Notes under the pieces: model-generated
The model's database searches: none
What the model was told of the DNA's origin: nothing
Seen by the model: the letters and a program-made list of their open reading frames with translations, nothing else
Position numbers and translations under genes: made by a program
Shown here: in pieces, positions 14,059-20,452 of the stretch
Layout: every line of letters starts with the position of its first letter
Numbering within the stretch: position 1 is the first letter of the stretch
NCBI RefSeq assembly: GCF_028128615.1
Contig: NZ_AMDP01000034.1
Location: 1-64,000, forward strand
DNA: 64,000 nucleotides
Direction of reading: 5' to 3'
From: Enterococcus sp. 5H
Lineage (GTDB): Bacteria > Bacillota > Bacilli > Lactobacillales > Enterococcaceae

Positions 14059-14210
14059 ATTCCTCCCCTCCTAATCCTCCACCCCACACTACACACCCAT
14101 ATAATGCCGATAAAAGCCCAACCTTGCACCGTCTCACCAGTGGCGAAACAACTCACGGCTATCGTTAGTAGGATTAGTGTTGCTGTGGTTAGTAGTATTG
14201 TTTGTTGCAT
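14055..14210 (-). CDS. Small two-helix membrane protein
   Basis: A 51-aa product: a hydrophobic N-terminal helix (MQQTILLTTATLILLTIAVS) and a second near GWAFIGIIWVCSVGW, ending basic (RIRRGGI). AAGGAAGTGATCTC precedes the ATG. The stop overlaps the ATG of the 35-aa peptide gene, suggesting coupled translation. Function unknown. Confidence 0.55.
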   Translation of the reverse strand: MQQTILLTTATLILLTIAVSCFATGETVQGWAFIGIIWVCSVGWRIRRGGI

Positions 14211-14229
14211 GAGATCACTTCCTTTTGTA

Positions 14230-14238
14230 TGGTATAAT
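14230..14238 (+). promoter_or_regulatory. Extended -10 promoter of the rightward 239-aa gene
   Basis: TGG TATAAT (14230-14238) is an extended -10 box, 31 nt before the ATG at 14,264, the same distance as for the genes at 4,488 and 13,579. No good -35 is present. Confidence 0.6.
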
Positions 14239-14263
14239 TCACTTGAAAGTGAGGTGAAACTTA

Positions 14264-14983
14264 ATGACTCAATTTACAAGCCTTTTTGACGAACAATTTC
14301 TTGAATATATAAGAAAACAACAAAAATTATTTGCTCCAGTTAGCGAACGTTACGAAGCAATTAATAAAGCATTAGAACCAAATAGAATAGCTTTAAAGAC
14401 CTTATCTGAAAAATATAGACCTTATATTGATTACGCTAATTCCATGACAGAATTATTTGAAAAAGCTCCTTCTCCGTTGTCAGGTTATGTTATTAATGAC
14501 TCAAATGAATATGACACTGAACAAATAAAATCAGATATTATTTCTTTAGAAGACCGTTTATCCAATCTTGCAAAAGAACCAGATTTGTCTGAACGAGATC
14601 AAAAATTACTCAAAGATGCTCTTATATTTATTGGCAACCAGTCTTCGGAAGATATTCAAAAGTCTAGTGATAACTATTTCGCTGCAACCAATCCAGATAC
14701 AGATATCAAGGATACAGGCGAAGATAAGTGGAAGTACAAATTCAATGAAACGAGTAACTCCAAAGATAAAGAACAGGCTGTAGATAAAATCCCAAATAGT
14801 AATCCCTCCTTTGTGGAAAAATTATTGTCTAAAGAGACTTTTCAAGAAGAAGCAATTAGCTTCATTCATCAATATATTTACAATTTGGTGGTGTTGGTCT
14901 CTATTGGTAAATTAGATCCATTATTTTTAGCCGTTTTAGTTACGGTGTTATTAAAGATACTGATTCCTAAAAATGACAAGTAA
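14264..14983 (+). CDS. Tail-anchored membrane protein, phage moron-like
   Basis: A 239-aa rightward product. The first 190 residues are polar and helical (starts MTQFTSLFDEQFLEYIRKQQ); a hydrophobic C-terminal segment (FLAVLVTVLLKILI) near the end, with a weaker one before it (YNLVVLVSIG), suggests anchoring to the membrane with the bulk in the cytoplasm. GTGAGGTG lies upstream of the ATG. No family recognised. Like its neighbour it is an autonomous cargo unit in the early operon and a candidate for lysogenic conversion or phage exclusion. Confidence 0.65.
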   Translation: MTQFTSLFDEQFLEYIRKQQKLFAPVSERYEAINKALEPNRIALKTLSEKYRPYIDYANSMTELFEKAPSPLSGYVINDSNEYDTEQIKSDIISLEDRLSNLAKEPDLSERDQKLLKDALIFIGNQSSEDIQKSSDNYFAATNPDTDIKDTGEDKWKYKFNETSNSKDKEQAVDKIPNSNPSFVEKLLSKETFQEEAISFIHQYIYNLVVLVSIGKLDPLFLAVLVTVLLKILIPKNDK

Positions 14984-15146
14984 CACTTTGATTTTTGTCT
15001 AAACTTAAAGGCTCGTGAATTGCTCTTGCTAATTCCTCGCCGTCTAAATGGATACTGGTAACTGTTTCTCTCTGCTCCTGACTACTCGCAATAGTTTGGA
15101 GCAATTTTGTTATTTCCTCTGGATTACCTTTAATAGTAATTTCCAC
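14967..15146 (-). CDS. Small phage protein (GTG start)
   Basis: A 59-aa product starting with GTG (MEITIKGNPEEITKLLQTIA) and ending SVTCHF. GGAGGCTAGAAAT lies 8 nt upstream. It overlaps the 3' end of the rightward 239-aa gene by 17 bp. No family recognised, but position and ribosome site support it. Confidence 0.6.
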   Translation of the reverse strand: MEITIKGNPEEITKLLQTIASSQEQRETVTSIHLDGEELARAIHEPLSLDKNQSVTCHF

Positions 15147-15167
15147 ATTTCTAGCCTCCTTGGTTGG

Positions 15168-15485
15168 TTACATAGCTCTAACTTTCCATGACAATTCATG
15201 ATCTGCCAAAACTTTGCCATCATGACTATTTTTTGCTTTTTCGGCATCTTCGAGATTGTACTCATGTTCCTTGCCTCTTTTTCCTACTGGATTTACATTT
15301 GCTTTCTTAAGTGCTGTAGAAACCGTCGCCGTCGAACATCCCCATCGTTCAGCAAGTTCAGCTTTAGTGAAAATGGTTTGTTTGGATTTAGCAAAGTAAG
15401 TATCTTCTAAAATTTTCATTTGTTCTGTTACTTCTTCAGAAACTAAACGAGAAAGAGCATTTCTCAATTCTTCTGCCGCAGACAT
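15168..15485 (-). CDS. Helix-turn-helix phage early protein
   Basis: A 105-aa product with an HTH near FTKAELAERWGCSTATVSTA (residues about 39-58), preceded by a helical N-terminal region (MSAAEELRNALSRLVSEEVT). Second gene of the leftward operon after the Cro-like gene; it is probably a DNA-binding early regulator. The exact family is uncertain. Confidence 0.7.
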   Translation of the reverse strand: MSAAEELRNALSRLVSEEVTEQMKILEDTYFAKSKQTIFTKAELAERWGCSTATVSTALKKANVNPVGKRGKEHEYNLEDAEKAKNSHDGKVLADHELSWKVRAM

Positions 15486-15500
15486 TGCTTTAACCCCCTT

Positions 15501-15776
15501 CTATGCTGATTGTTTAACTCTAAGTCTTTCTGATATTTTAGTTCTTAACTTTTGTTTATTTTTTTCTTCAAATACGAAAATTTCGTATTCTGAACCTAAA
15601 AAAATTTCATCGTAATTCAAATTAAAAGCCTTTCTGTATTTCGCAAGAAGACTATCTTTAATATTAGACGAATCCCTTTCAACGTTATAAATAGTACGAT
15701 ATGATACTTGAAAAAATCCAGCTAATTCTTTTTGCGTTATACCATTTTCAACACGTATTTCTTTTAGTGTTTTCAT
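15501..15776 (-). CDS. Cro-like XRE repressor
   Basis: A 91-aa protein with an N-terminal Cro/CI HTH (residues 3-55: KEIRVENGITQKELAGFFQV, YRTIYNVERDSSNIKDSLLA) and a short basic tail. It is the first gene of the leftward lytic operon and faces the CI-like gene, the standard layout of a lambdoid-type switch. Its own coding region contains a near-perfect 17-bp operator. Confidence 0.88.
   Translation of the reverse strand: MKTLKEIRVENGITQKELAGFFQVSYRTIYNVERDSSNIKDSLLAKYRKAFNLNYDEIFLGSEYEIFVFEEKNKQKLRTKISERLRVKQSA
15572..15588. promoter_or_regulatory. Phage operator inside the Cro-like gene
   Basis: ATACGAAAATTTCGTAT is an almost perfect 17-bp palindrome with the same half-site (ATACGAAAAT) as the two intergenic operators. 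Confidence 0.7.
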
Positions 15777-15809
15777 AAAATTCTGCCTCCCTCCTCAACT
15801 GATAACAAC

Positions 15810-15838
15810 ATTATAATACGTTATTTTCGTATAGTCAA
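15810..15838 (-). promoter_or_regulatory. Leftward early promoter PL with operator filling its spacer
   Basis: Reading leftward, TTGACT (15838-15833), a 17-bp spacer and TATAAT (15815-15810) form a near-consensus promoter for the Cro-like gene. The spacer is exactly the operator ATACGAAAATAACGTAT (15832-15816), so bound repressor would block RNA polymerase directly. Confidence 0.85.
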
Positions 15839-15845
15839 CAAAAAT

Positions 15846-15862
15846 ATTCGTTATTTTCGTAT
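15846..15862. promoter_or_regulatory. Second intergenic phage operator
   Basis: ATTCGTTATTTTCGTAT repeats the 17-bp operator sequence, centre-to-centre 30 bp (about three helical turns) from the operator in PL, just upstream of the repressor promoter's -35 region. Confidence 0.75.
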
Positions 15863-15869
15863 TTTGTTG

Positions 15870-15897
15870 TTTACTTTATGAAATTATGCGATATACT
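15870..15897 (+). promoter_or_regulatory. Promoter of the CI-like repressor gene
   Basis: TTTACT (15870-15875), 16-bp spacer, TATACT (15892-15897), 31 nt before the GTG start. Weak -35, adjacent to the second operator, which suits activation or autoregulation by the repressor. Confidence 0.6.
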
Positions 15898-15927
15898 TAT
15901 CTTAAACACTGAAAGGTTGGTACGTTT

Positions 15928-16332
15928 GTGAATAATAAAGAACAAAATATGATTATTGCAGAGAATATAAAAAAATATTTACGCTTGAAAGGTATAACGC
16001 AAAAAGAATTAGCTGATTCGATTGGGATTAAACCTTCTACCATGAGTGACTATCTTAACCTTAGATCAAAGCCCTCTCATGGAGTAATTCAAAAAATAGC
16101 TGATTATTTTGGGATCGGTAAAAGTGATATTGATACGACTTACAAGGAAGATTCTGATTTAACAATTTTTAACGACGAGAATAAGACAATAAGCAAACTA
16201 TTCGAAAACGATAATGATGATTTTGTTCGTATTGTCAGAAATTTGGCGTCGCTAAGTGATGAACAATTGAAAATAGTAAATAATTTAGTAACTTCATTGT
16301 TGGAATTGGACAATAAAAGAGACCATAACTAG
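15928..16332 (+). CDS. Short CI-like repressor (XRE), no protease domain
   Basis: A 134-aa protein with an N-terminal HTH (residues about 8-65: AENIKKYLRLKGITQKELAD, PSTMSDYLNLRSKPSHGVIQ). Typical CI repressors are about 200-240 aa with a LexA-type self-cleaving domain; here the C-terminal half is only about 60 acidic, helical residues, and no Ser/Lys dyad is seen. SOS-driven self-cleavage is therefore unlikely. GTG start with GAAAGG upstream. A terminator overlaps its stop codon. Confidence 0.85.
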   Translation: MNNKEQNMIIAENIKKYLRLKGITQKELADSIGIKPSTMSDYLNLRSKPSHGVIQKIADYFGIGKSDIDTTYKEDSDLTIFNDENKTISKLFENDNDDFVRIVRNLASLSDEQLKIVNNLVTSLLELDNKRDHN

Positions 16333-16347
16333 TCTCTTTCTTTTTTT
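16317..16347 (+). terminator. Terminator of the CI-like gene
   Basis: AAGAGAC (16317-16323) pairs with GTCTCTT (16332-16338), followed by TCTTTTTTT. The stem begins inside the last codons. Confidence 0.85.
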
Positions 16348-16439
16348 AGATAATTTATCAAACTAAATAATCTTTTTAATAACGAAAAATCTTCAATTCC
16401 ATTTATCAATTCACATATCTCTTTTTTATAATAATCCAT
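16329..16439 (-). CDS. 36-aa protein convergent with the CI-like gene
   Basis: A 36-aa product, starting MDYYKKEICELINGIEDFSL and ending LKKERD. TTGGAGGTATTGGT precedes the ATG. It looks like the short helical KKEI...LI...IED peptides found near HTH genes on mobile elements. The end overlaps the CI-like stop codon by three bases. A leftward terminator lies upstream, so expression would need read-through. Confidence 0.5.
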   Translation of the reverse strand: MDYYKKEICELINGIEDFSLLKRLFSLINYLKKERD

Positions 16440-16462
16440 ACCAATACCTCCAACTCCCGATA

Positions 16463-16499
16463 GAAAGAAAAAGACAGTACATAAATAGCATGTACTGTC
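16463..16499 (-). terminator. Leftward terminator downstream of the peptide transcript
   Basis: GACAGTACAT (16473-16482) and ATGTACTGTC (16490-16499) form a perfect 10-bp stem; reading leftward it is followed by TTTTTCTTTC. It would end a transcript coming from the peptide gene or from the promoter at 16,585. Confidence 0.85.
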
Positions 16500-16541
16500 T
16501 CAAATTTATAGTTATCCTACACAATCGTATAACAAATAGGC

Positions 16542-16585
16542 TTTATATTGTCACAATATAAAAATAGATGATGCTATTATGTCAA
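16542..16585 (-). promoter_or_regulatory. Leftward promoter with perfect palindromic operator
   Basis: Reading leftward, TTGACA (16585-16580) is followed at 17 bp by TTTATA (16562-16557). The -10 lies within a perfect palindrome of half-site TTTATATTGT around one central base (16542-16562). A dimeric repressor bound there would block this promoter. The predicted transcript reaches the terminator at 16,463 after about 90 nt. Confidence 0.5.
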
Positions 16586-16605
16586 TAGTTTGTTATACTA
16601 AAATT

Positions 16606-16724
16606 GTTGTAGCGATAGCTACATTATTAGAGTAGTACACTAAAGCTTTCTCTTTAGTGTCTGTTCCTGACGCTCGACATAGGTTGGTAGCCTGTGGATG
16701 TTGGGAACAGCTCTTTATTTTTTT
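16606..16724 (+). ncRNA. Structured rightward RNA antisense to the peptide mRNA
   Basis: An extended -10 box (TGT TATACT, 16591-16599) precedes three tandem hairpins: TGTAGC/GCTACA (16608-16623), ACACTAAAG/CTTTAGTGT (16637-16660), and CTGTTCC/GGAACAG (16661-16710) enclosing a smaller stem, followed by a U-rich tract (16713-16724). The last hairpin is a terminator. The RNA of about 119 nt faces the 3' part of the leftward peptide transcript, as the Anti-Q RNA faces prgQ in pCF10. No coding frame is evident. Confidence 0.55.
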
Positions 16725-16759
16725 GCGCTTTTTTGATACGATAAAATATTAAATATTCC

Positions 16760-16825
16760 TTAACCACCTGATGTTATTACATAAACAGAAATTACACTAA
16801 CTGCTGCAACTAATATACTAATCAT
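16760..16825 (-). CDS. Candidate short hydrophobic signalling peptide (SHP-like)
   Basis: A 21-residue product beginning MISILVAAVSVISV and ending YVITSGG, with no charged residue. AAAAAAGGAGGGTTAAA is a strong ribosome site. It lies 202 bp from, and divergent to, an Rgg/PrgX-type regulator, the arrangement of SHP-Rgg and pheromone-inhibitor pairs. Streptococcal SHPs also end in GG and are cut to the last 7-8 residues. Unlike most of them it has no N-terminal lysines. A type I toxin peptide opposed by the antisense RNA is the main alternative. Confidence 0.6.
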   Translation of the reverse strand: MISILVAAVSVISVYVITSGG

Positions 16826-16878
16826 TTTAACCCTCCTTTTTTGCTATCGTTTTAGATGACACTTCCATCCATAAGTGA

Positions 16879-16957
16879 ATGATAACAGACAAATAACCCA
16901 AAATAAAGCACAATCAATACAATTGTGAAAATCGCATGACATTTGAACGTTTTGGGT
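16879..16957. promoter_or_regulatory. Peptide promoter and nested dyads between peptide and regulator
   Basis: Reading leftward, an extended -10 box TGT TATCAT (TATCAT at 16884-16879) lies 54 bp before the peptide ATG. Behind it are nested inverted repeats: ACCCAAAA (16896-16903) with TTTTGGGT (16950-16957), enclosing CACAAT (16909-16914) and ATTGTG (16922-16927). These are plausible binding sites for the adjacent regulator; binding is inferred. Confidence 0.4.
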
Positions 16958-17027
16958 AAAATTAATCAAAATTGGTATTTTTTTTACTTCTTTCATGCTA
17001 ATATTACACAAAAGGATGGTGAAATGC

Positions 17028-17942
17028 ATGGATATAGGGTCTGCTTTACGTTTTTTTAGAATGAAATTAGGATTTTCACAAAAAGATATGGCTCCAAATT
17101 TTTTAGATACTTCTGCTTATTCTCGCATGGAAGGAAATGTGCGCGGAGTTAAATTAGATGAACTTGAAGAAATGCTTTCTACACTAGGTATTTTATCTTC
17201 TGAATTTTTTATGTTCTGTGATATAGATACTGAACGTACGAATTTTAAAGATCTTTACTTTTATTGTGGCGCTCACTTAACGAACAAAAGTAAAAAACAA
17301 AGTTTATTGCGTTATTATGAAGCAGTAAAAAATAGTAATAATAAAACTTTAGCTGAACTTTCGAATTATATTGCTATAAAAAACTACTTTTCAACTCATT
17401 GGGAAGAAGTTGAAGAAATAACAGCTGAAGAGGTGGACTATGTATATAATCTGATGATGTCTAAAAGCTTTTACACATTTTATGATTATTTGATAATATC
17501 CAATATCGTTAGACTCTTCACTGCTAAACAAGTTGATTTAATAGTCTCCAGAATTATCCCTGTTTCATTTGAGAAAAATAGAACTCAAGAGACTTTGAGA
17601 TACGCATATAACACACTTATCAATATTATATCTTTATGCTTGTATGCAGCAGACATAGAAAGTGCTGATAAGTACATTAAAATCGCTAAACGACAAAATA
17701 AATCTGAAACAGATATGAACTTTAAATTAAACTTACAATACCTTGACAATTTGTCTAAATATTTACAAACTGGAGAGTTGGTCTACATAGATCGAGTTCG
17801 CGATTTTATACATATACTAGAAGATGTAGGGGAAAACTTACATGCATCACAAGTGAAAAAAGAAGTGGAAACTCTAATCAAAGATAAAAGCGGCAAACAA
17901 ATGTTGAACGAATACGAAGTAGGTTTATTCAAGAAGAATTAA
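17028..17942 (+). CDS. Rgg/PrgX-family (RRNPP) peptide-responsive transcriptional regulator
   Basis: A 304-aa protein. Residues about 3-58 are an HTH (IGSALRFFRMKLGFSQKDMA; YSRMEGNVRGVKLDELEEML), and the remainder is all-helical in the manner of the Rgg, PrgX and TraA peptide-binding repeat domain; length (PrgX about 317 aa, Rgg about 280-300) and segment order agree. Such proteins bind short imported peptides and switch target promoters. ATG 17028 is chosen for AAAGGATGGTG upstream. It sits between the CI-like repressor and integrase, where it could bias lysogeny (inference). Confidence 0.85.
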   Translation: MDIGSALRFFRMKLGFSQKDMAPNFLDTSAYSRMEGNVRGVKLDELEEMLSTLGILSSEFFMFCDIDTERTNFKDLYFYCGAHLTNKSKKQSLLRYYEAVKNSNNKTLAELSNYIAIKNYFSTHWEEVEEITAEEVDYVYNLMMSKSFYTFYDYLIISNIVRLFTAKQVDLIVSRIIPVSFEKNRTQETLRYAYNTLINIISLCLYAADIESADKYIKIAKRQNKSETDMNFKLNLQYLDNLSKYLQTGELVYIDRVRDFIHILEDVGENLHASQVKKEVETLIKDKSGKQMLNEYEVGLFKKN

Positions 17943-17975
17943 ATATTAGTTCACTCGTTGGTTTTCCGTTTGATA

Positions 17976-18052
17976 TGTTATAATCATTTTGTAAATAAGG
18001 AATTTATTTTTGAGTTTTAAATAAAAACAATGAGCCTTCGGGCTTTTCTTTT
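17976..18052 (+). promoter_or_regulatory. Promoter and attenuator-like leader of the integrase gene
   Basis: An extended -10 box TGT TATAAT (17977-17984) is followed after about 50 nt by a short hairpin AGCC-TTCG-GGCT (18033-18044) and TTTCTTTTT. The terminator lies 29 bp before the integrase start, so it may end regulator transcripts, limit integrase expression, or release a ~60-nt RNA. Confidence 0.55.
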
Positions 18053-18080
18053 TAACAAAATTTGAAAGGAGAAAGCGGGC

Positions 18081-19217
18081 GTGGCAACAATTAAAAAGTA
18101 TACAAAAAAAGACGGGACTCTTGCCTATCAGTTTAATGCCTATTTAGGTGTTGATCCGTTAACAGGAAAATCCAAACGGACAACTAGACGCGGATTTAAA
18201 ACGCAAAAGGAAGCTAAATTAGCTCTAGCACAATTGCAACTCGAGATTGAAAGTAACGGATTCTCCAAACAAGATTTCAGTCTTTTCAAAGACGTTTATG
18301 AGCTCTGGTACTTACAATACATAAATACTGTTAAAGCTACCACTGCACAACGTGTAAAACAATATTTCGAGAAACAAATACTCCCTGCTTTCGGTGGTTT
18401 GAAAATAAATAAAATCACTTCTGCTTATTGTCAAGAGATTGTTAATCAATGGGCAATAGAATACAAAAGATTTTACCCAATCAAATCCTACACAAATAAA
18501 ATTTTTGAATTCGCAATTAGACAGAATCTAATTAAAGACAATCCTTTAAACAGGATAATTACTCCTAAGAAACAACGAGAAATAAAAAATAAAGATGAAC
18601 AAAACTTTTTGGACAAGACACAGCTTAGAGATTTCCTGAAGCAAGCTGAGGTTAACGAGCCGCTAAAATATTATGCTGCATATTACACATTGGCTTTTAC
18701 TGGATTACGTAAAAGTGAATTATTAGCTTTAACTTGGAATGATGTTGATTTTAAAAACAATACTTTAAATGTTAATAAAAGCGTCTCCATTCTAAACACT
18801 GGCGCTTACATTAGTACAACAAAAACAACATCCTCTGAAAGACTTATCTCAATAGACGTACTTACTCTAAATGTACTCAAAAAATGGAAGTTAGAGCAAA
18901 AGAAAGAATTACTTACTCGTGGTTTAAGAGTAAAAAATAATGATGTACAATTGTTGTTTAATGGTGATAAAAATGAGATAATGAACAACATCACATTATG
19001 GAAACGTTTAAAAAATTACACAGATTTTAATATCACTCCTCATGGGTTTCGTCACACTCATGCTTCTTTACTATTTGAGTCAGGTGCTACTATCAAACAA
19101 GTACAAGAGAGGTTAGGACACAGCGATATAAATACTACTTTAAATATCTATACACATGTGACCAAAGATGCTGAAAAGGATGTGGCAAATAGACTCATGA
19201 ATTATATGGATTTTTAA
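18081..19217 (+). CDS. int: Phage tyrosine integrase
   Basis: A 378-aa tyrosine recombinase. Residues 1-55 form an arm-binding domain (YQFNAYLGVDPLTGKSKRTT), about 60-160 the SAM-like core-binding domain, and 175-378 the catalytic domain with FTGLRKSELLALTW (first Arg), HGFRHTHASLLFESG (His-x-x-Arg) and LGHSDINTTLNIYTH (His and nucleophile Tyr). It integrates and excises the prophage. GTG start with GAAAGGAG upstream. As the last phage gene it marks the right boundary. Confidence 0.95.
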   Translation: MATIKKYTKKDGTLAYQFNAYLGVDPLTGKSKRTTRRGFKTQKEAKLALAQLQLEIESNGFSKQDFSLFKDVYELWYLQYINTVKATTAQRVKQYFEKQILPAFGGLKINKITSAYCQEIVNQWAIEYKRFYPIKSYTNKIFEFAIRQNLIKDNPLNRIITPKKQREIKNKDEQNFLDKTQLRDFLKQAEVNEPLKYYAAYYTLAFTGLRKSELLALTWNDVDFKNNTLNVNKSVSILNTGAYISTTKTTSSERLISIDVLTLNVLKKWKLEQKKELLTRGLRVKNNDVQLLFNGDKNEIMNNITLWKRLKNYTDFNITPHGFRHTHASLLFESGATIKQVQERLGHSDINTTLNIYTHVTKDAEKDVANRLMNYMDF

Positions 19218-19345
19218 GAATAGTATTCAACATGGTATTCAAATCACACGAAAAACCATTCTAAAGTTATTAAAACAACGTTTCTATAGTGTTAAATAAG
19301 ATTATAGTTATCTTATTATCAGTTTTTTTATAAGGAGTGACGCTT
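19218..19345. other. Probable prophage right attachment region
   Basis: The gap between integrase and the first chromosomal gene should contain attR. It holds a direct repeat GTATTCAA (19223-19230 and 19235-19242) and an inverted repeat AATAAGAT/ATCTTATT (19295-19302, 19310-19317). I found no matching core at the left of the window, so the exact att core cannot be given. Confidence 0.4.
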
Positions 19346-20386
19346 GTGTCAGTATATGAAAAATTCATTCAGAACGAACGTTTAAGGCGATTTTTTGTTT
19401 TAGCAGCTGTTATTTTAGTGTTGTATCTCGCCCGCAGTATGATAACCATGATATTGCTAACATTTATTTTTACTTTTTTAGCACTGCATTTCGTAAAATT
19501 TGTTCAGCGCTTTATTAAAATTCCATCAATTTTATTGGTTATGGGAACCTATGCATTGATTGTTTTTCTGGTCTATCTGGCAATTACGAAGTATGTGCCT
19601 GTAGTCATCCATCAATCCATCCAAATGTATAATTCCGTCAGTAAATTTTATCAAAATCCGGCTGACGATCATAACCAATTGCTAATGATAATTGATAGTT
19701 ATTTAGAAAAATCTAATTTAATGTCGCAAATTCAAAATGGTGCCAGCATCATTTTACGTTATGTGCAAGAAATTGGTTCGCTTGGTGTTTCACTGTTTCT
19801 TTCATTTATTTTGAGCTTCTTTTTTATGATTGAGAAAAAACAGATGGCAGATTTCTCCAAGTTATTTCTAACAAGTGATTTTGACTGGTTTTTCAAAGAT
19901 ATCTATTTCTTTGCTGATAAATTTGTGAATACCTTTGGCGTAGTTATGGAAGCTCAATTTTTTATTGCGGTTGTTAATACCAGTATCACCACACTTTGTC
20001 TGGCCTTAATCGGCTTTCATCAATTACCTAGTCTGGCAATTATGATTTTTATCCTTAGTTTAATCCCTGTTGCTGGTGTGATTATTTCTTGTATTCCTTT
20101 AAGCTTTATAGCTTATTCACAAGGCGGAATCAATGATGTGATTTATATTTTAATCGTAATAATTGTGGTTCATCTATTTGAATCATATGTATTGAATCCA
20201 AAATTTATGTCTAGTAAAACAGACTTGCCAATTTTCTATACTTTTGTGATTTTACTTGTCAGTGAGCGCTTGTTTGGCGTTTGGGGGCTAATTGTTGGAA
20301 TTCCTATTTTCACATTCTTTTTAGATATTTTAAAAGTAAAAGCAATCAAGCCTTTGAAAAAAATACCAACAATCAAAAAAAGCTAA
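19346..20386 (+). CDS. AI-2E/PerM-family membrane transporter
   Basis: A 346-aa membrane protein with about eight hydrophobic helices and the family's long polar loop after the first helices (about residues 75-130). The C-terminal part (FHQLPSLAIMIFILSLIPVA, GLIVGIPIFTFFLDIL) is typical of the AI-2E/PerM family, whose members export small molecules or ions; the substrate is unknown. GTG 19346 is chosen because TAAGGAGTGA lies upstream at good distance; an earlier GTG at 19337 overlaps that site. Confidence 0.85.
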   Translation: MSVYEKFIQNERLRRFFVLAAVILVLYLARSMITMILLTFIFTFLALHFVKFVQRFIKIPSILLVMGTYALIVFLVYLAITKYVPVVIHQSIQMYNSVSKFYQNPADDHNQLLMIIDSYLEKSNLMSQIQNGASIILRYVQEIGSLGVSLFLSFILSFFFMIEKKQMADFSKLFLTSDFDWFFKDIYFFADKFVNTFGVVMEAQFFIAVVNTSITTLCLALIGFHQLPSLAIMIFILSLIPVAGVIISCIPLSFIAYSQGGINDVIYILIVIIVVHLFESYVLNPKFMSSKTDLPIFYTFVILLVSERLFGVWGLIVGIPIFTFFLDILKVKAIKPLKKIPTIKKS

Positions 20387-20401
20387 ATTCTTTCAAATAG
20401 A

Positions 20402-20449
20402 AAAAGAAAGTGGTGATGGGTTTACAGACCATCATTCACTTTCTTTTTT
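20402..20449. terminator. Bidirectional terminator between transporter and nhaC
   Basis: AAAGAAAGTG with GATGG pairs with CCATC and CACTTTCTTT around a short loop, with T-runs on both strands. It serves the converging genes on either side. Confidence 0.85.
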
Positions 20450-20452
20450 GTT

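Noticed and set aside
16844-17029. 61-codon leftward frame between the peptide and the regulator
   Set aside because: No convincing ribosome site, Cys/Phe-rich composition, and it spans the predicted promoter and dyads of the divergent pair.
19223-19317. Exact attachment core
   Set aside because: No copy of any 12-bp or longer stretch was found near the left part of the window, so no core can be claimed.
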